This document shows, in pieces, positions 50,001-60,929 of a stretch of DNA of 64,000 nt (within the stretch, counting starts at the first letter, position 1; each line of letters starts with the position of its first letter). Origin of the DNA: Tamarix chinensis (taxonomy: Eukaryota > Streptophyta > Magnoliopsida > Caryophyllales > Tamaricaceae); the NCBI GenBank assembly GCA_030549775.1, contig CM060173.1, forward strand, positions 44,509,110-44,573,109. Reading direction: 5' to 3'. Made by a program: the position numbers and the translations under genes. Below the pieces are notes generated by a model, which saw nothing but the letters and a program-made list of their open reading frames with translations, had not been told where the DNA came from and did no database searches.

Positions 50001-51488
50001 TTATTATTATAGGAAATTCAAGCCAAAATTAGTCTCAGAGTTGTGGTAAGTTTAAGAAATGATCTGTCTATTATTTACCTTAGAAATGCTGGAAAATTTG
50101 AGTCCTTTTGCCCCAATTACCTCTTTTGGGATTTGAGAGACATGATTTATAATTTAAGCAAAATGTAACATCATTATTTGGGTTCATAATTTATTTTGGC
50201 CTCATTGAATACTATAATTTATTTGAACTTGTTAGAGCCACGGACAAGCCATCTAATTTTGTCTCCACTGTCTGATATTCTTTTATTCTAAGCACTGCAT
50301 ACCAATTTGAGATTGATCAAAACATTCAAAGTTCTAACATTGTTGTATAGATCGTTAGGAATGATGTTTGCAGAGTTATAGTTGCGCTAGTGTTTTCTTT
50401 TTTCTGATTGTAGGAATTCAATTCCCTAATTGTTGGACTGATGTAATCATTGCATTTCTCGAGTGACAGTTACCTCCAGTTATTTAATATTTATAATAAA
50501 GTGTAGCTTTCTTTCCTTGAACTTAATTTAACAAGCTGGACACCACGATCAATATTGGATATTTTTCTTTCTGTTTTTAGTGTCATTCTATTTTTGAAGT
50601 GGAAAGAGAATCGTAACGGCTTGTTGATGTTACTTTTTCCAGGACTGCATATGAAGTAAGTTTGGTGGATGACTACTGGCCTAGTGACATTTTCACTATT
50701 ATCAATGGTAAAGCTTCAAATTCATGGGAGAGGCTTGATGTGTGAGTTCCACTTTTTATCTCCATATCTTTAAAGTCTGCTTAATGTTTAATGGGCTGAC
50801 TCAGTTCTTTTGTCAGTGGAGCTCAATTGTCACACACTTTCGAATTGGAGGCCAAGGTGAAAGGAAAGTTCCAAGGCACCCCAGCTACGATCAAATATCG
50901 TATACCAACAAAGGCCACCCTGCAGGTTTTGCAATCCTCTCACAGCTGACTTAGACTTAGCTTCATGCTGAAGTGCACATGATCTTATTTCTGCTTTCTC
51001 TTGACAGGAGGCATACTCGACTCCCATTTTGCCCTTGGACATCCTTGAAGACAGGCCTCCAGAGGCGAAGTATGACTGGGTAAGTTTAACTAAGGTAGCT
51101 ATGCAAATGGAGTGTGTTTTTTTACATACTGATTCGGTGCCTTTTGTTTTGCATGGAATCACCATTGGTGGCTTTAATCATGTGGCAGGCCTTGGTATGA
51201 AGCTTCTCTTCCTTTCATTTTTCTGATGCACTACTTCCCCTAACTGTTAATCATGCTCTGCCAATTCACCAAACCATCTTCAATTGATATAAAATAATAG
51301 AACTTGAATTATTGATAATAGCTTCCGTTCTCCTTTTCACTTACTCAAAACTTCTCCCGATTCTGCAGAAATTACTGGTTAAGTATGGTCCATTGCTGTC
51401 GGTCATTTCCTTGGTTACTCTGTTCATATACCTCGTTGCTACCCCATCAAAATCCGGTGCTGCCAAAGGAAGCAAGAAGAGAAGATAA
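47043..51488 (+). CDS. SSR2: Translocon-associated protein subunit beta (TRAP-beta/SSR2), five exons
   Basis: This encodes the beta subunit of the translocon-associated protein complex, an ER membrane partner of the Sec61 channel that assists import of some secretory proteins. The exons are 47043-47224, 50643-50741, 50817-50925, 51008-51079 and 51369-51488. They sum to 582 nt: 193 residues plus the TAA at 51486-51488, the usual size for plant TRAP-beta. All four introns are GT..AG and all joins keep frame. Residues 1-24 are a signal peptide (SLLLVFVAVFLASSVTASS). The lumenal domain opens SSDAPFIVAHKRASLKRLKSGAE, split here as SSDAPFIVAHKR then ASLKRLKSGAE, and continues with VSVDIYNEGSSTAYEVSL, SWERLDVGAQLSHTFELEAK and RIPTKATLQEAYSTPILPLD. 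One membrane helix lies at about residues 162-179 (PLLSVISLVTLFIYLVAT). The cytosolic tail ends SKKRR, a KKXX-like ER-retention signal. ATG at 47043 is in CCATGGC context and begins the signal peptide. Family assignment is confident; expression is not tested here. Confidence 0.95.
48670..49440 (-). mobile_element. Probable LTR-derived insertion in intron 1
   Basis: Read on minus, the text has LTR-like features: a CTTTATAAGGCATGAC promoter-like box near 49085-49100, and direct repeats of TTGAATCTTGCTTGAAGATT and TTGAATCTCGCTTGAAGATT with TTGTTGAATTCTTGTTGAAT at 48840-48925. A 44-bp direct duplication containing AAAAGCCCTAATTTACATTA lies at about 49255-49325. No ends were found, so the family is open. 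Confidence 0.35.
49471..49722 (-). repeat. 126-bp tandem duplication, in-frame on minus
   Basis: AGAATCACTTAAAATATACT at 49471 recurs at 49597 as AGAATCACTTAAAATATGCT, and the similarity continues for the whole unit. The 126-bp offset equals 42 codons. The minus frame runs through both units, giving EPIIICVFDDITLTNHNKHI and EPITLCVFDDITLTNHNKYI. I recognise no protein family. It lies in the intron on the opposite strand, so it is probably a fragment of a transposon coding region. Confidence 0.6.
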
Positions 51489-51800
51489 AACTATCACTGG
51501 AGGCAGAGAGAGTTCATTTCCTCGGTCCATATAATTAGTTTACGAACCACCTTTTTCCCTTTCCCTTTTTAGCACCAAAGATGACTGTTAGACATTGACC
51601 GCCAGATACTCATAGATAGCGCAGGACTTGCATCGGTTGTAGCGTGAAAATGGGGCACTGTTTACTTATGAAGAGGAAATCATCTGAGACATGTAGTTTT
51701 TTCCATGTGACTTATTTTGTTGTTGACAGCTGAGTTTTTCCATGTAATTTCAAACGAACGATGAGTGAAACACTTGTATCCGCTTTTATTGCAAATCAGC
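51489..51800 (+). other. Probable 3' UTR of TRAP-beta
   Basis: Sequence after the stop keeps the moderately GC-balanced character of the exons, with no repeats. No canonical AATAAA was seen, and plant signals are often degenerate. The end is a guess. Confidence 0.3.
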
Positions 51801-52337
51801 AGCAATCTTTCCGCCATTGCTTCATTTCGTGGTATGCCAGAGGTCGTTTTGTTTTTGTTTTCTTGACGTACACAGTACGATACACTGGGAGAGGCAAAGG
51901 GCCTGTACCCAGTGGTAGGATTCCAGCCTTTGTACGGGGTTGAAATTCAAACAGTGGAGCTTGAGGATGGGGGACGAGTTCTCAACCAGTGCTCCAACTG
52001 CCGACGCCTGAGGTCGTTGTGTTGGAAGGTTATCTAGTGTTTTGTGTCCATATGCCCGGAGAAATTTATGTGTCGATGAGCGGAGTGAAGGATTCGCGTA
52101 GCCTGGAAACCATCCGAAGTCTTGCACTGAAGCTCGTGTGCTGTCGAAGTCGTTTCCAATTCTCATCCCTGCAGTAATGTGCGCCACCAGCGAGGTGAGC
52201 ATGTGAACGTAGACAATTGGCGTCTGCGTAGCTGGACCGATGTTACCTGTAAGTATGGTTGGATCAGCAAGAGCCCCAGTCCCAATTTTGAGTTTATTAA
52301 TGATTGCATGGTTGATGGTAGAGTAATTATAGCGCAA
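51801..52337. other. GC-richer unassigned region with long minus-strand open frame
   Basis: The minus strand is open for 171 codons (51822-52337) in a stretch richer in G and C than its surroundings. The first codon is TTG; the first in-frame ATG gives about 128 residues. It contains GTGALADPTILTGNIGPA and TRASVQDFGWFPGYANPSLR, which I do not recognise. Plus-strand frames (51761-51943, 51989-52177) are shorter. A CACTGGG (51883) and CCCAGTG (51908) hairpin lies at the 3' side. It could be a terminal exon, a non-coding transcript or an old insertion. Confidence 0.25.
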
Positions 52338-52849
52338 AATAGGAAAAAGTAATTAAGCGACTTCTCATTAATGATATTTTTGTAATTTAATAATAATAAT
52401 AATAATAAGTAGACTTTTGTTTCCCTCGGCACTCTGTATACACAATTTGAATCATTAGGTACTCTTTGCTAACTTCTATTATCTATATATTATCTAATAA
52501 TATATAATTGAACTTGTTTGTTTTACCTATTACATTAATATCTTTATACTCTACCATATTGTTACTTAGATGTGGATTATGAATTATTTTACCCAAATGA
52601 TACCAAAATATGACAACTCCTAGTTCAAACTATTATGATTTGTTTTACTATCACCACAATATGCTGTAATCGAGATTATCCTTTGTTTTGTATGGGTTTT
52701 ACACTATTTCAAATATAAATATGTAATTATGTTAGTTAATATAGATATTATAAATATAATTATAATAGTTAAAAATGTAAGTGTAATTATACAAATTAGT
52801 TAAATGGAAATAGCAAAAAAATTTATTATTAATTATTTTTAGTAGTGAT
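52338..52849. other. AT-rich intergenic sequence, no gene seen
   Basis: This is AT-rich unique-looking sequence with a short (ATA)n run at about 52388-52408. No coding similarity was found. Confidence 0.45.
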
Positions 52850-53187
52850 AAAGTTTATGATTATTATCATATATTAACTTGGTGATCATCATATAACATA
52901 ATCTTTTCATATAGTGATGATTATTATACAAAAGTTTGATGCCTATCATATAATAGCATGGTGCTTACCTTTATTGTTAGATTATATAATGTAATAGAGT
53001 GGTTATTATTGTGCTATGCTTGGTGATTGTCCTATTATAGAGTGATGGTTGTAGTGCCATAGAGTATTGATCATGTAGTTATGACTTGATGATTACTATA
53101 ACATATAATAGAGTGGTAATTATCATATAATAGTTTAGTGATTATCCTATCATATAATGGTGATTATGTACTTTGTGCCACATTGGC
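52850..53187. repeat. Degenerate minisatellite with core TAGTGATTATCCTATCATA
   Basis: GATTATTATCATATA, ATAATAGAGTGGTTATTAT, ATAATAGAGTGGTAATTATC and TAGTGATTATCCTATCATAT recur at irregular 35-60 base steps. A further unit, GATGATTATCCTATCATATT, follows the TRIM at 53923, so the TRIM sits inside this repeat. Confidence 0.5.
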
Positions 53188-53300
53188 TATAACACCCAAA
53201 CCTCACAAGGGTTGTGGGTAGTTATTTTGGGGTACTTTCAGAATCAATGACTAACCTCATAAATCAACACAAGTTTTTTTAGCATGTTATTTATCAACTA

Positions 53301-53395
53301 ACACAAATACTAGAATATTTCTCAAGAGGTCACCCATTTTTAAATTGGTCCAATTTAAGAACATTTAATTATGGAGTTCTTTAATGATAGGTTCC
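53301..53395 (-). repeat. 5S rRNA-like segment in TRIM left LTR
   Basis: On minus it reads CATTAAAGAACTCCATAATT, then AAATGTTCTTAAATTGGACC, then AAAAATGGGTGACCTCTTGA, then GAAATATTCTAGTATT. This parallels the 5S rRNA order CATCAGAACTCC.AAGTTAA, GCGTGCTTGGGC, GGATGGGTGACC, TCCTGGGAAGTCC. It is too diverged to be a working 5S gene. Confidence 0.65.
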
Positions 53396-53740
53396 CAAAA
53401 AATAATACATATATTGTTAATAAAGGTAGTATTATCATTTCTTTTAAGCATATGCTATGCACTAATAATTTTATGGTATTACCTACACCATCACTTAAGA
53501 AAGCAATATTTTTGTCATATCTCAACCACTTATTGTCTCATTATATTTTATCATAAGAATCACCTTGCTATGCAACCGATTGGTTGATTCAAGTTCAGAT
53601 TACGATTGTGGTTTTGCTTTAATATCATTTATAATACTTCAACCTCACAAGGGTCACATGCTTACTCTTAAGCGATTTTAGAATTAATAAATGCTCCTAC
53701 AAACCAATATGAGTCCTTTTGAGTATGTCTTTTTTATCAA

Positions 53741-53838
53741 TTCATGCACATCCCAAGAAATTTCCTAGGAGCTCACTCATCATTAAATTATTTAAAGTCA
53801 ACCATGATTAACTATGGAGTTCTTTAATGGCGTATTTC
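53741..53838 (-). repeat. 5S rRNA-like segment in TRIM right LTR
   Basis: On minus it reads CATTAAAGAACTCCATAGTT, then AATCATGGTTGACTTTAAAT, then GATGAGTGAGCTCCTAGGAA, then TTTCTTGGGATGTGCA. It keeps AGTTAA(T)CATGGTTG against AGTTAAGCGTGCTTGG of plant 5S, the internal promoter region, with several substitutions. Confidence 0.65.
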
Positions 53839-53919
53839 CCAAAATGAAGGTATATTTTGTTGATATAGGTAGTAATCCTTTTAAGTTTACATTATCTACC
53901 ATTAATATAGAGTATTACA

Positions 53920-54225
53920 TTGATGATTATCCTATCATATTGTATTAATTATTTTCTTTGTATCACATTTTCCCAAACAACTCTATCACACAATGTTATA
54001 AATGACATTATCATTTTAGAATACCACGTGTTGCATTACCCTTTTTCTTAAACTCTACACTTATGTTGGTAAGTGCTTTTTAAATAAAAATAGAGTTATT
54101 TAATGCAACTGGATGCATCATATAGTTTATGTTGATGTTTCTAAATATGCCAACTTGTAATGTAGTTGGGGTCATTACGAGTATGTTTGACAATTTCTTA
54201 TTTCTAACTACATTATTATTATTAT

Positions 54226-54257
<32 letters not shown>

Positions 54258-54608
54258 TATCTTTACATACATACATACATGTATGTATGTATAAGTGCAT
54301 TATCTAATCAATTCTTTGTGTTAAATGGATGATTACAATAATAAAATATATATATCTAACTTGTTTACTTTAGACCACTGCAATATACAATGGGTATATT
54401 GATGAAAGCTAGGTGGACACTATAAAAATTATAAGAAATAACCGTTTAGGAACCAGAGTAATGCCCATGTGGTGTTGGCCTGATGACATTCCAACACTCA
54501 CATCAGCATTGTAGGGCATAAGTAATACAAAAGGAAAATAAGAGAGGAGTTGGAGTGGCTTAGTCATTTGGTTGTAAAGGTATAGCTACTAATAGTGAAG
54601 GGTTTGAG
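53920..54608. other. Intergenic sequence with (AC)n and TACA/TGTA tracts
   Basis: An (AC)n tract lies at about 54234-54257, and a TACATACATACATACATGTA-type dyad lies at 54267-54292. No gene was recognised. Confidence 0.5.
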
Positions 54609-55957
54609 TGTAACACCTCCCTTTTACAACAAAAAAACTTTTGTCATTTTTGGAAAGAGTTTATGGAAGCTGTAACAAAATTAGAGACATTATCATCATA
54701 CCTAACATGAAAAATGCACAACTAATAAATAATCCATGTTGGATGTAAGGCTAAAAGTATTCTTAGACCCTAGAGGAGTCAAGCGTGGTTGGTACCTAAT
54801 CTAAGATTGTTCTAAGACTCACTTAATAATGAATCAGAGTGTGGAAAACTCTTTGAATAAATATTTTAAAACATAAATGAAGAAGTGGTAAATGGTAATA
54901 TTTATACTAAAATTATAAAAACAAATAGTAAAGGAAAATAAATGTGGTAGTCTATATAAGGTTTAACATCGTTTCCCTATATAGGACTTCATAAGGGTTA
55001 GTTTTCCTATAAAACAAGAATAATTGTTGCCCTACATATGCAAAGTTCATTTCAGCACCACAAAGGGCATCAATATGGTTAAGTACTTAGTAAAATCTAG
55101 CTCCTATGATAACTTAAAACATAATTCATGAAATCACATGACCACATATATCTCAATCATATGTGCTCGCTTCCAAGAGAGTAGGCATGTATCTATTATA
55201 TATATCCAAAAGATAATGTATGGTGTTATTGTCAACTCATTACGTGATATATAACTCTAACTACCAAATTCAAATGGCCGTTTAATTAGTAAAACCCGCA
55301 CCTTAATAGACATGAAAGCTAAAAATATTTCATAGGGGCTACAACATATATCTTACTTGGTTTAACTTTATATCCAAACAAGCATATAATTGGTGAAACC
55401 CCACACCTTAATGGACATAAGAGCTAGTAGGATTTCATAAAGGATATAATACCCACCTTACTTGGTTTAATGATATATCCAAACAAATATTTTATTGGTG
55501 AAACCTCACACCTTAATGGACATCAAAGCCAAGAGGATTTCATAGGGGATATAACACCCGCCCTACTTGGTTTAATATCATATCCAAGTTATGTTGTGTG
55601 TAATGATCAATGCACAATGATATTTAATTATGTTGTGTTCAACATCACAAGAAGACGATCCCAAATACCATGGGTCTATAGTTTACCTTAACCCTCAAAT
55701 AAGTGTTTTAGGCTTACACTGAGCTTGAATGAACCATAGACCATCCAACAAATTCTCATAAATTAATCTGAACATTCACCTAAGTGTTTTAGGTTGCACT
55801 AACTAGCGTCTAGGTGTTTATATGTTACAGTGAACTAAGCTTATAATTGAATTGATTAAAATATTCTAAAAGATTCACTTTATAACCCAAAATGACTATT
55901 TTGATGTTAAATAGCCTAAAAGGGCAGGTTTCATTGATTTTGAAATCCCAAAATAAA
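54609..55957 (-). mobile_element. LTR-like repeat fragment, minus, interrupted by next element
   Basis: It starts TGTAACACCTCCCTTTTACA and, like the other minus copies, soon has a GGATGTAAGGCTAAAAG phrase (about 54735, compare 23651 and 56085). A tandem block of about 120 bp repeats CACCTTAATGGACATAA and TACTTGGTTTAAT three times (55300-55570). It is cut by the insertion at 55958. The remainder probably resumes at 60380, but no end was found. The frame at 55470-55691 is repeat sequence. Confidence 0.45.
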
Positions 55958-57039
55958 TTTAACACCCCAAAATTTAATCCTGAATTTTTTTTTCTAAAAT
56001 AATAAAGTGCAAGCTAAAATAGATTTTGGGGAATGTTACCGCTACATCTAACACAAGATAAATATCCATCATCTATCTCGTGCTAGATGTAAGGCTAAAA
56101 CCTGTCAAACAAAATTTCAAACATTTATGCCATGAGGATAAACTCCCACAAGGAGATATCCACAAGAAGATGGCAAGTGAATCAATTTACTAAATAAAAT
56201 CATCGCTGAATGAATCAGTGGAGCCTGTGAAATAAATCCAAATTTTAAAAGCTTACCAGAGTACAATAAATTGAAAGTTAATTACAATACCCTTGAAATT
56301 TTATATACAACACTTGTAACTTCCAAAGATGAATACAATTAAACAAAATAAAATTCGATAGATTAAATTTTGGATTGCCTACTCTCTCAAACAAAGCCTT
56401 CCACCCAAATACAATGTTCGATCTCAAACCTACACGAGAGGTCTGCTCCCCACCATCAGTAGATCATCACAAGACCCATTCAACAAAGGTAGTATCAGTA
56501 CGAGTCCAATACTGAGTAAATCCACTACCCTATCTTATGGGAGAGAAGTAACTATAACATCAAGTGCATATTGAATTATGGTAAATTATGTTAATACAAT
56601 ATTATGCATACCCAATACCCACATCATAAGTCCTACCATACACAAATAATAATATGCAAAACATATGTAACATCTTATTTAAACATGAAAGTGTGGTATG
56701 ACCGAAGTATAAAGTAGCTCATGCACCTTAGGTAGGAATAATCCATATTATTGACAAACCATTATATGGCCACACAATTTCGGATGCAACATCTTAAACC
56801 AATAAGAGATTTAGATAACCCAACCGGGAATTTTTGGACAACGCCAAATGAAACCAATAGGGTATTTAGCCCCACAGACATTACTTAGGGACATGTCTAG
56901 CCCCGAGCATTACTTAGGGACATACTCAGCCCCGGACATTACTTAGGGATATGTCTAGCCCCAGTCGAGTAGACTCATACTTTAGGTCTCTAATAAATAT
57001 AGCCGATTCACACCATAGTCTTTATCAATTCATATGAGT

Positions 57040-57410
57040 GTGGGAACCCCACTATTATTGCCAGTGGAATGGTCAAGAGGGCCATGCCCTACCACTATTT
57101 TAGCTAGTGGACTGGTCACGAGGATAACATACCCTGCCACTATTATTCACCGGTGGACCAGTCTGGCCCCAACTCACATGATGTTTCACTATAATTACTT
57201 TGTGTCTTTCCCATGTCTTATCATTATTACGTTCGGTTTGTTGAGCACGGAATCCCCCACTATTATAGCCGGTGGAATGGTCACGAGGACACATGCCCTG
57301 CCACTATTATAGCTAGTGGACCGGTCATGAAGGTAACATACCTTGCCACTATTATTCGCCGGTGGACCGGTCTAGGTCCGGATCAACATCTTCCTCTTTA
57401 AGTGATTAGT
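57040..57410 (-). repeat. Hairpin-unit array
   Basis: CCACTATTATTGCCAGTGGA, CCACTATTTTAGCTAGTGGA, CCACTATTATTCACCGGTGG, CCACTATTATAGCCGGTGGA and CCACTATTATTCGCCGGTGG recur every 50-60 bases. They form two blocks closed by TTTCACTATAATTACTTTGT (about 57184) and TTCCTCTTTAAGTGATTAGT (about 57391). Confidence 0.7.
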
Positions 57411-58199
57411 TTCTTAACGTGTCTTATTCAAAAGAATTTTACCCTTAACATGCATGTCCTAAAAGGCCACACGACATCCATCATAACTTGCAGTATACTC
57501 ATATTAGCACATACCAGACAAGAGCATGAGAATATACTTCGGTTCCAAGCTGTGCTACACAATAAAAATAGATAACATATAGGACACAACATATAAATCG
57601 TATAAGACATCCAAGGCAATTCAAACATGTAATACACGGGCGGCCTTAGTTACGTCCTTATGAAACACCCATAAGTGGAGGTAAGTAGAGACTTACCTAA
57701 ATTCGAAGCTAGCTAAGCGAGATAAGATGGAGAGAGAGATCACTAGCTCGAGGATCCACAATAAAGCTTTCCTAGATTGCCGATAGAAATCAAAACTATA
57801 TTAGAAACTATCTTATCAATTAATAATTCACATATTATGATTAAATAAACGCAAACGAACACCAAAAATCTTTCTTGGAAAACGTGTCAAAAATTAAGAC
57901 TTAAAAGCATAACTCTATTAAGATTTAAGATTAAATATAAATCAAAACGGATTAATACAAAAACCACTTGGGACACTTCAAATTAATTTGGAAAGACCGA
58001 GAAAGAATAATCGATCATAAGTTAATTGATCGAAAATAACTTATTCTTTAGGTTTTACAACTAAATAGGTAAACCAACCATTTACACAGAACCGAATCCA
58101 AACCACTTAGATTAAAACATAATTTAAATGATTTAAAACTCAAAGACAGAAATTGAATAGATAAAAGACGCATAGCAAAAATCAATTTTATAAAATAAT

Positions 58200-58870
58200 C
58201 CCCAAATATTAGGGTTTTTAATCCCTAAACTACGAATAGACCAAATCACTTTGATTACCTCAAATTGATAGTTTTAAAACACAATTAAACTAATTTTAGA
58301 TAAATCTAGATAACTAATTTCAACAAAATAATCTTCCTAGTAGCCAATTTAAGATTGTCCATATTCAAAATTAGGGTTTTAAAGCCCACAACACAAACTC
58401 GGGTAATTCAAAATAATGAATTCAAATTAGAGGTATTAGAAAGCAATTAGGATCATTTCAACTATTTCTACAAATTTAATTTTAGAAAAACAATTATACA
58501 CATGATCAATTTCATAATCTCACTTGAAATCTAAGATTTTAGGCCTGAAAATATAATTCAGTTGAATTCTATTAATTTAATCAAATTGAATGTTTAGAAA
58601 TACAATTAAACACATTTTATAACATATCAAATAATCAATTGATCAAAACAAATAAAAGAACTACCCAATTTAGTACAATTAGGGTTTTTAAGCCCGGAAC
58701 GCAAATCCGATCAATTCTTGCTAAAATATATAAATTAACGGTTCGAAAATGTAATTAAATATATTCTAATATAAATTATATAGTCAATTGAATAAAACAA
58801 CCCGATTGTATAATCCAATTTGGACCCGCAAGAGTTTTGACCTAAAAATCCAATTCCGATTAATTCTGCA
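58200..58870 (-). repeat. Degenerate tandem array, about 160-bp unit
   Basis: TTAGGGTTTTTAATCCC (58209), TTAGGGTTTTAAAGCCC (58372), TTTTAGGCCTGAAAAT (58544), TTAGGGTTTTTAAGCCC (58680) and GTTTTGACCTAAAAATCC (58836) mark successive units. Each is followed by a CCGATTAATTCT- or GGTAATTC-like segment and then CAAATTGA with an AATTAAACACAT-like segment. Confidence 0.6.
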
Positions 58871-60384
58871 TAAATTTATCAAATTGACACTTCCAACATG
58901 AAATTAGATACATTTAAAAGCATATTATATGATCAATTTATCCAAAAATAGTTAAATCGAACGAATCCAAAAAATTCAGGCATAAGCCGACTAAAAATCC
59001 AATTTTCTAAAATTTCAACATAACCATACAATCAACATATCCATATCATTCTTACAACACATATATACATAATCAAACAATCAATTTAGCTTTTCATAAG
59101 CAAATATATACCCAATTAATTAAATTAATATTAGGGTTTTTAGAAATTTATACCAACAAAACCAACACAAATTGGGACAAAGGAAGGCCGGAGAAGCTTC
59201 GTCGGAGGCTAGGGGTGGCTCGCCGGTGACCGGGCGGTGGTGCGAGCTGCGCAGCTCATCCCTGCTATGGTCTTTTGTTGCTGCTCCTCCTACGCTGCTT
59301 CGGTGGCTGCTGCTATGGCGTCTTCGATGGCGGTCGACCGGTGGGGTGGCTGGAGCAGGGAGGAGCTGGGGAGAAGAGGGAGGCCAGGGCTGCATAGAGA
59401 ATAGGGCAGGGGAGTCGGGAATAAAGATAGAGAAGGGAAGGGAGAGAAGAAGAGAGAAAAGGAAAAGAGAGACAGGTTGAGGGCACCAACGAGTTTGGGC
59501 TTCTTTTTTTTTTAAAAAAAATACACATATAAAATAAAATACTAAATACTAAAAATATTATTGGAAGATTTTATATAAAAAAATTTTAACAAAAATTTAT
59601 TTTGAAAGGATCTGAAGGCTTAAAATTGATATACAAGCTATATAAAGAATTTCGGGAATGTTTTCGGAAAATTTACCAACAAACATAAAAAAATTTGTTT
59701 TGCTTACAGAAATACATTATAAGACCCCAAAATAATATTTAAAACTATATAAGAAAATATTTAAGTCAAATTCTAATAAACCGAGACCAATTTTAATAAT
59801 TTCTGAAATCGATTTTCCACAAACTAGAAAAAAAAACATAAAATAGAAGAAAATTAATTTCGGGAAGAAATTCATAAATAAGTTCCGAAAATATTTTTAA
59901 TTTAAAACTTTCCAAAAATATTAACGATTTCTAAAAACGGATACATTTAAAGTCAAAAATATTTTCTATAGATAAAATCATTAAAATAAATTTAACTATT
60001 TAAACAGAAATCCTATAATTTAAATAATATATTTCATTAACAAAAGATAACCCCAAAATAAAGTCGAAAGCACAAGACAAAGTTATAATAAAAAGAAATG
60101 AATCTAAAATATTAAAAATAAAACACGATAAGAAAAGGGAATAAGTATTTTTAACCGAAAATTGAAATCATAAGAATATAATAAAATAATTGTCGTGAAC
60201 GAATTTATCTAGAAAGGTTTGCAACGACAACGATTAATTAAATTCAAATATGAATTCTAAATCATCGATAAATCCATAAAACAAATCGAAATTAAAATAA
60301 TTAATTGTTTACATCAAATTACGCTAATAAAATCATTAAAAATTAATAAACTTGGATTTTAAAAATATGGGGTATTACAATAAA

Positions 60385-60929
60385 GATTTATGCCATTTTT
60401 GAAAAAGTTTAATATTTATTGAGAAAAGTGAAAACAAGTCAAAGTATAGGTCAAAATCAATAGAAAAAGTCAAAGCAAAAGTCAACAGTAATGATCAATA
60501 GTCAAAGTTAATGGTTAGTGGTTAATGATCTAGGTCCAACCTTGCCCTCCATGGTTATGAGGTGAAAATTTTGGCCATTTGGGATTAAATTTGTCATTTC
60601 ATGTGTAAAAGCATGATTAATTCTCATTAATCATATTTACATGAGTAAATAGTTATTAGAAGGCAATTAAGGTTGAATAAGATGAAGGCCTCAAGAACAT
60701 CATGCATATCTTCAATCAAACTCAAGAACTTGTTGAAGATGTTTTTCATATTCAACCTTTTCCTTCCAACTTTAATCATTAAATTCTTGGGTTACTAATC
60801 TAAATGATAACATATTATATATAAAAATTATCCTAAATTAATAATAAACAACTTAAAATTCCCCCAACACAAAAAAAAAATCAAATCTAACCAAAAGATC
60901 AACCCCAAACTCAAGTGATCCTAGTGCTC
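60385..60929. other. Flank between LTR copy and copia relic
   Basis: Repeated GTCAAAG phrases at 60435-60520 (GTCAAAGTATAGGTCAAAAT, AGTCAAAGCAAAAGTCAACA) resemble the AGGGTCAAAG text near 31450-31500, so part of this may be the remainder of the fragment starting at 54609. No gene was recognised. Confidence 0.3.

Larger units (their letters stand above)
47225..50642 (+). other. Intron 1 of TRAP-beta (3.4 kb)
   Basis: The donor is TC|GTAGGT and the acceptor TTTTTCCAG|G; it is phase 2, splitting a Ser codon. The first 1.4 kb and last 0.7 kb are T-rich, as plant introns usually are. The middle (about 48670-49730) looks inserted and retroelement-derived. The frames at 47418, 47833, 49139 and 49750 have no recognisable motif. 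Confidence 0.8.
53188..53919 (-). mobile_element. Cassandra-like TRIM retrotransposon with 5S rRNA-like LTRs
   Basis: Two LTRs of about 290 bp (53188-53483 and 53630-53919) enclose 146 bp. They share CAACCTCACAAGGGT, then CACTCAT or CACCCAT, TATGGAGTTCTTTAATG, TTCCCAAAA and an end GTATTAC. On the minus strand each carries a 5S rRNA-like segment. The internal side has GCTTTAATATCA (53615-53626), the complement of a tRNA-Met primer site with two changes, which places the 5' LTR on the right and the element on minus, with the 5S-like sequence in sense. The flanking pentamers TTGGC and TTGAT match at three bases. There is no coding capacity, as expected for a TRIM. Cassandra is the known plant TRIM with 5S in its LTRs; this copy is clearly decayed. 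Confidence 0.7.
55958..60379 (-). mobile_element. Large LTR-like repeat, minus, with perfect ATAAA target duplication
   Basis: It starts TTTAACACCCCAAAATTTAA (TG mutated to TT) and ends AAAATATGGGGTATTACA. ATAAA flanks both sides (55953-55957 and 60380-60384). At 4.4 kb it contains the hairpin array at 57040-57410, a degenerate 160-bp tandem array at 58200-58870, a purine-rich tract at 59160-59480 and an AT-rich end. No pol is visible. The frames at 57034-57637 and 59120-59528 are repeat-derived. Confidence 0.7.

Noticed and set aside
50830..51165. Minus-strand frame of 111 codons
   Set aside because: Shadow of TRAP-beta exons 3 and 4 and their intron.
53301..53838. Functional 5S rRNA genes
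   Set aside because: Both 5S-like segments are diverged and incomplete and sit inside TRIM LTRs.
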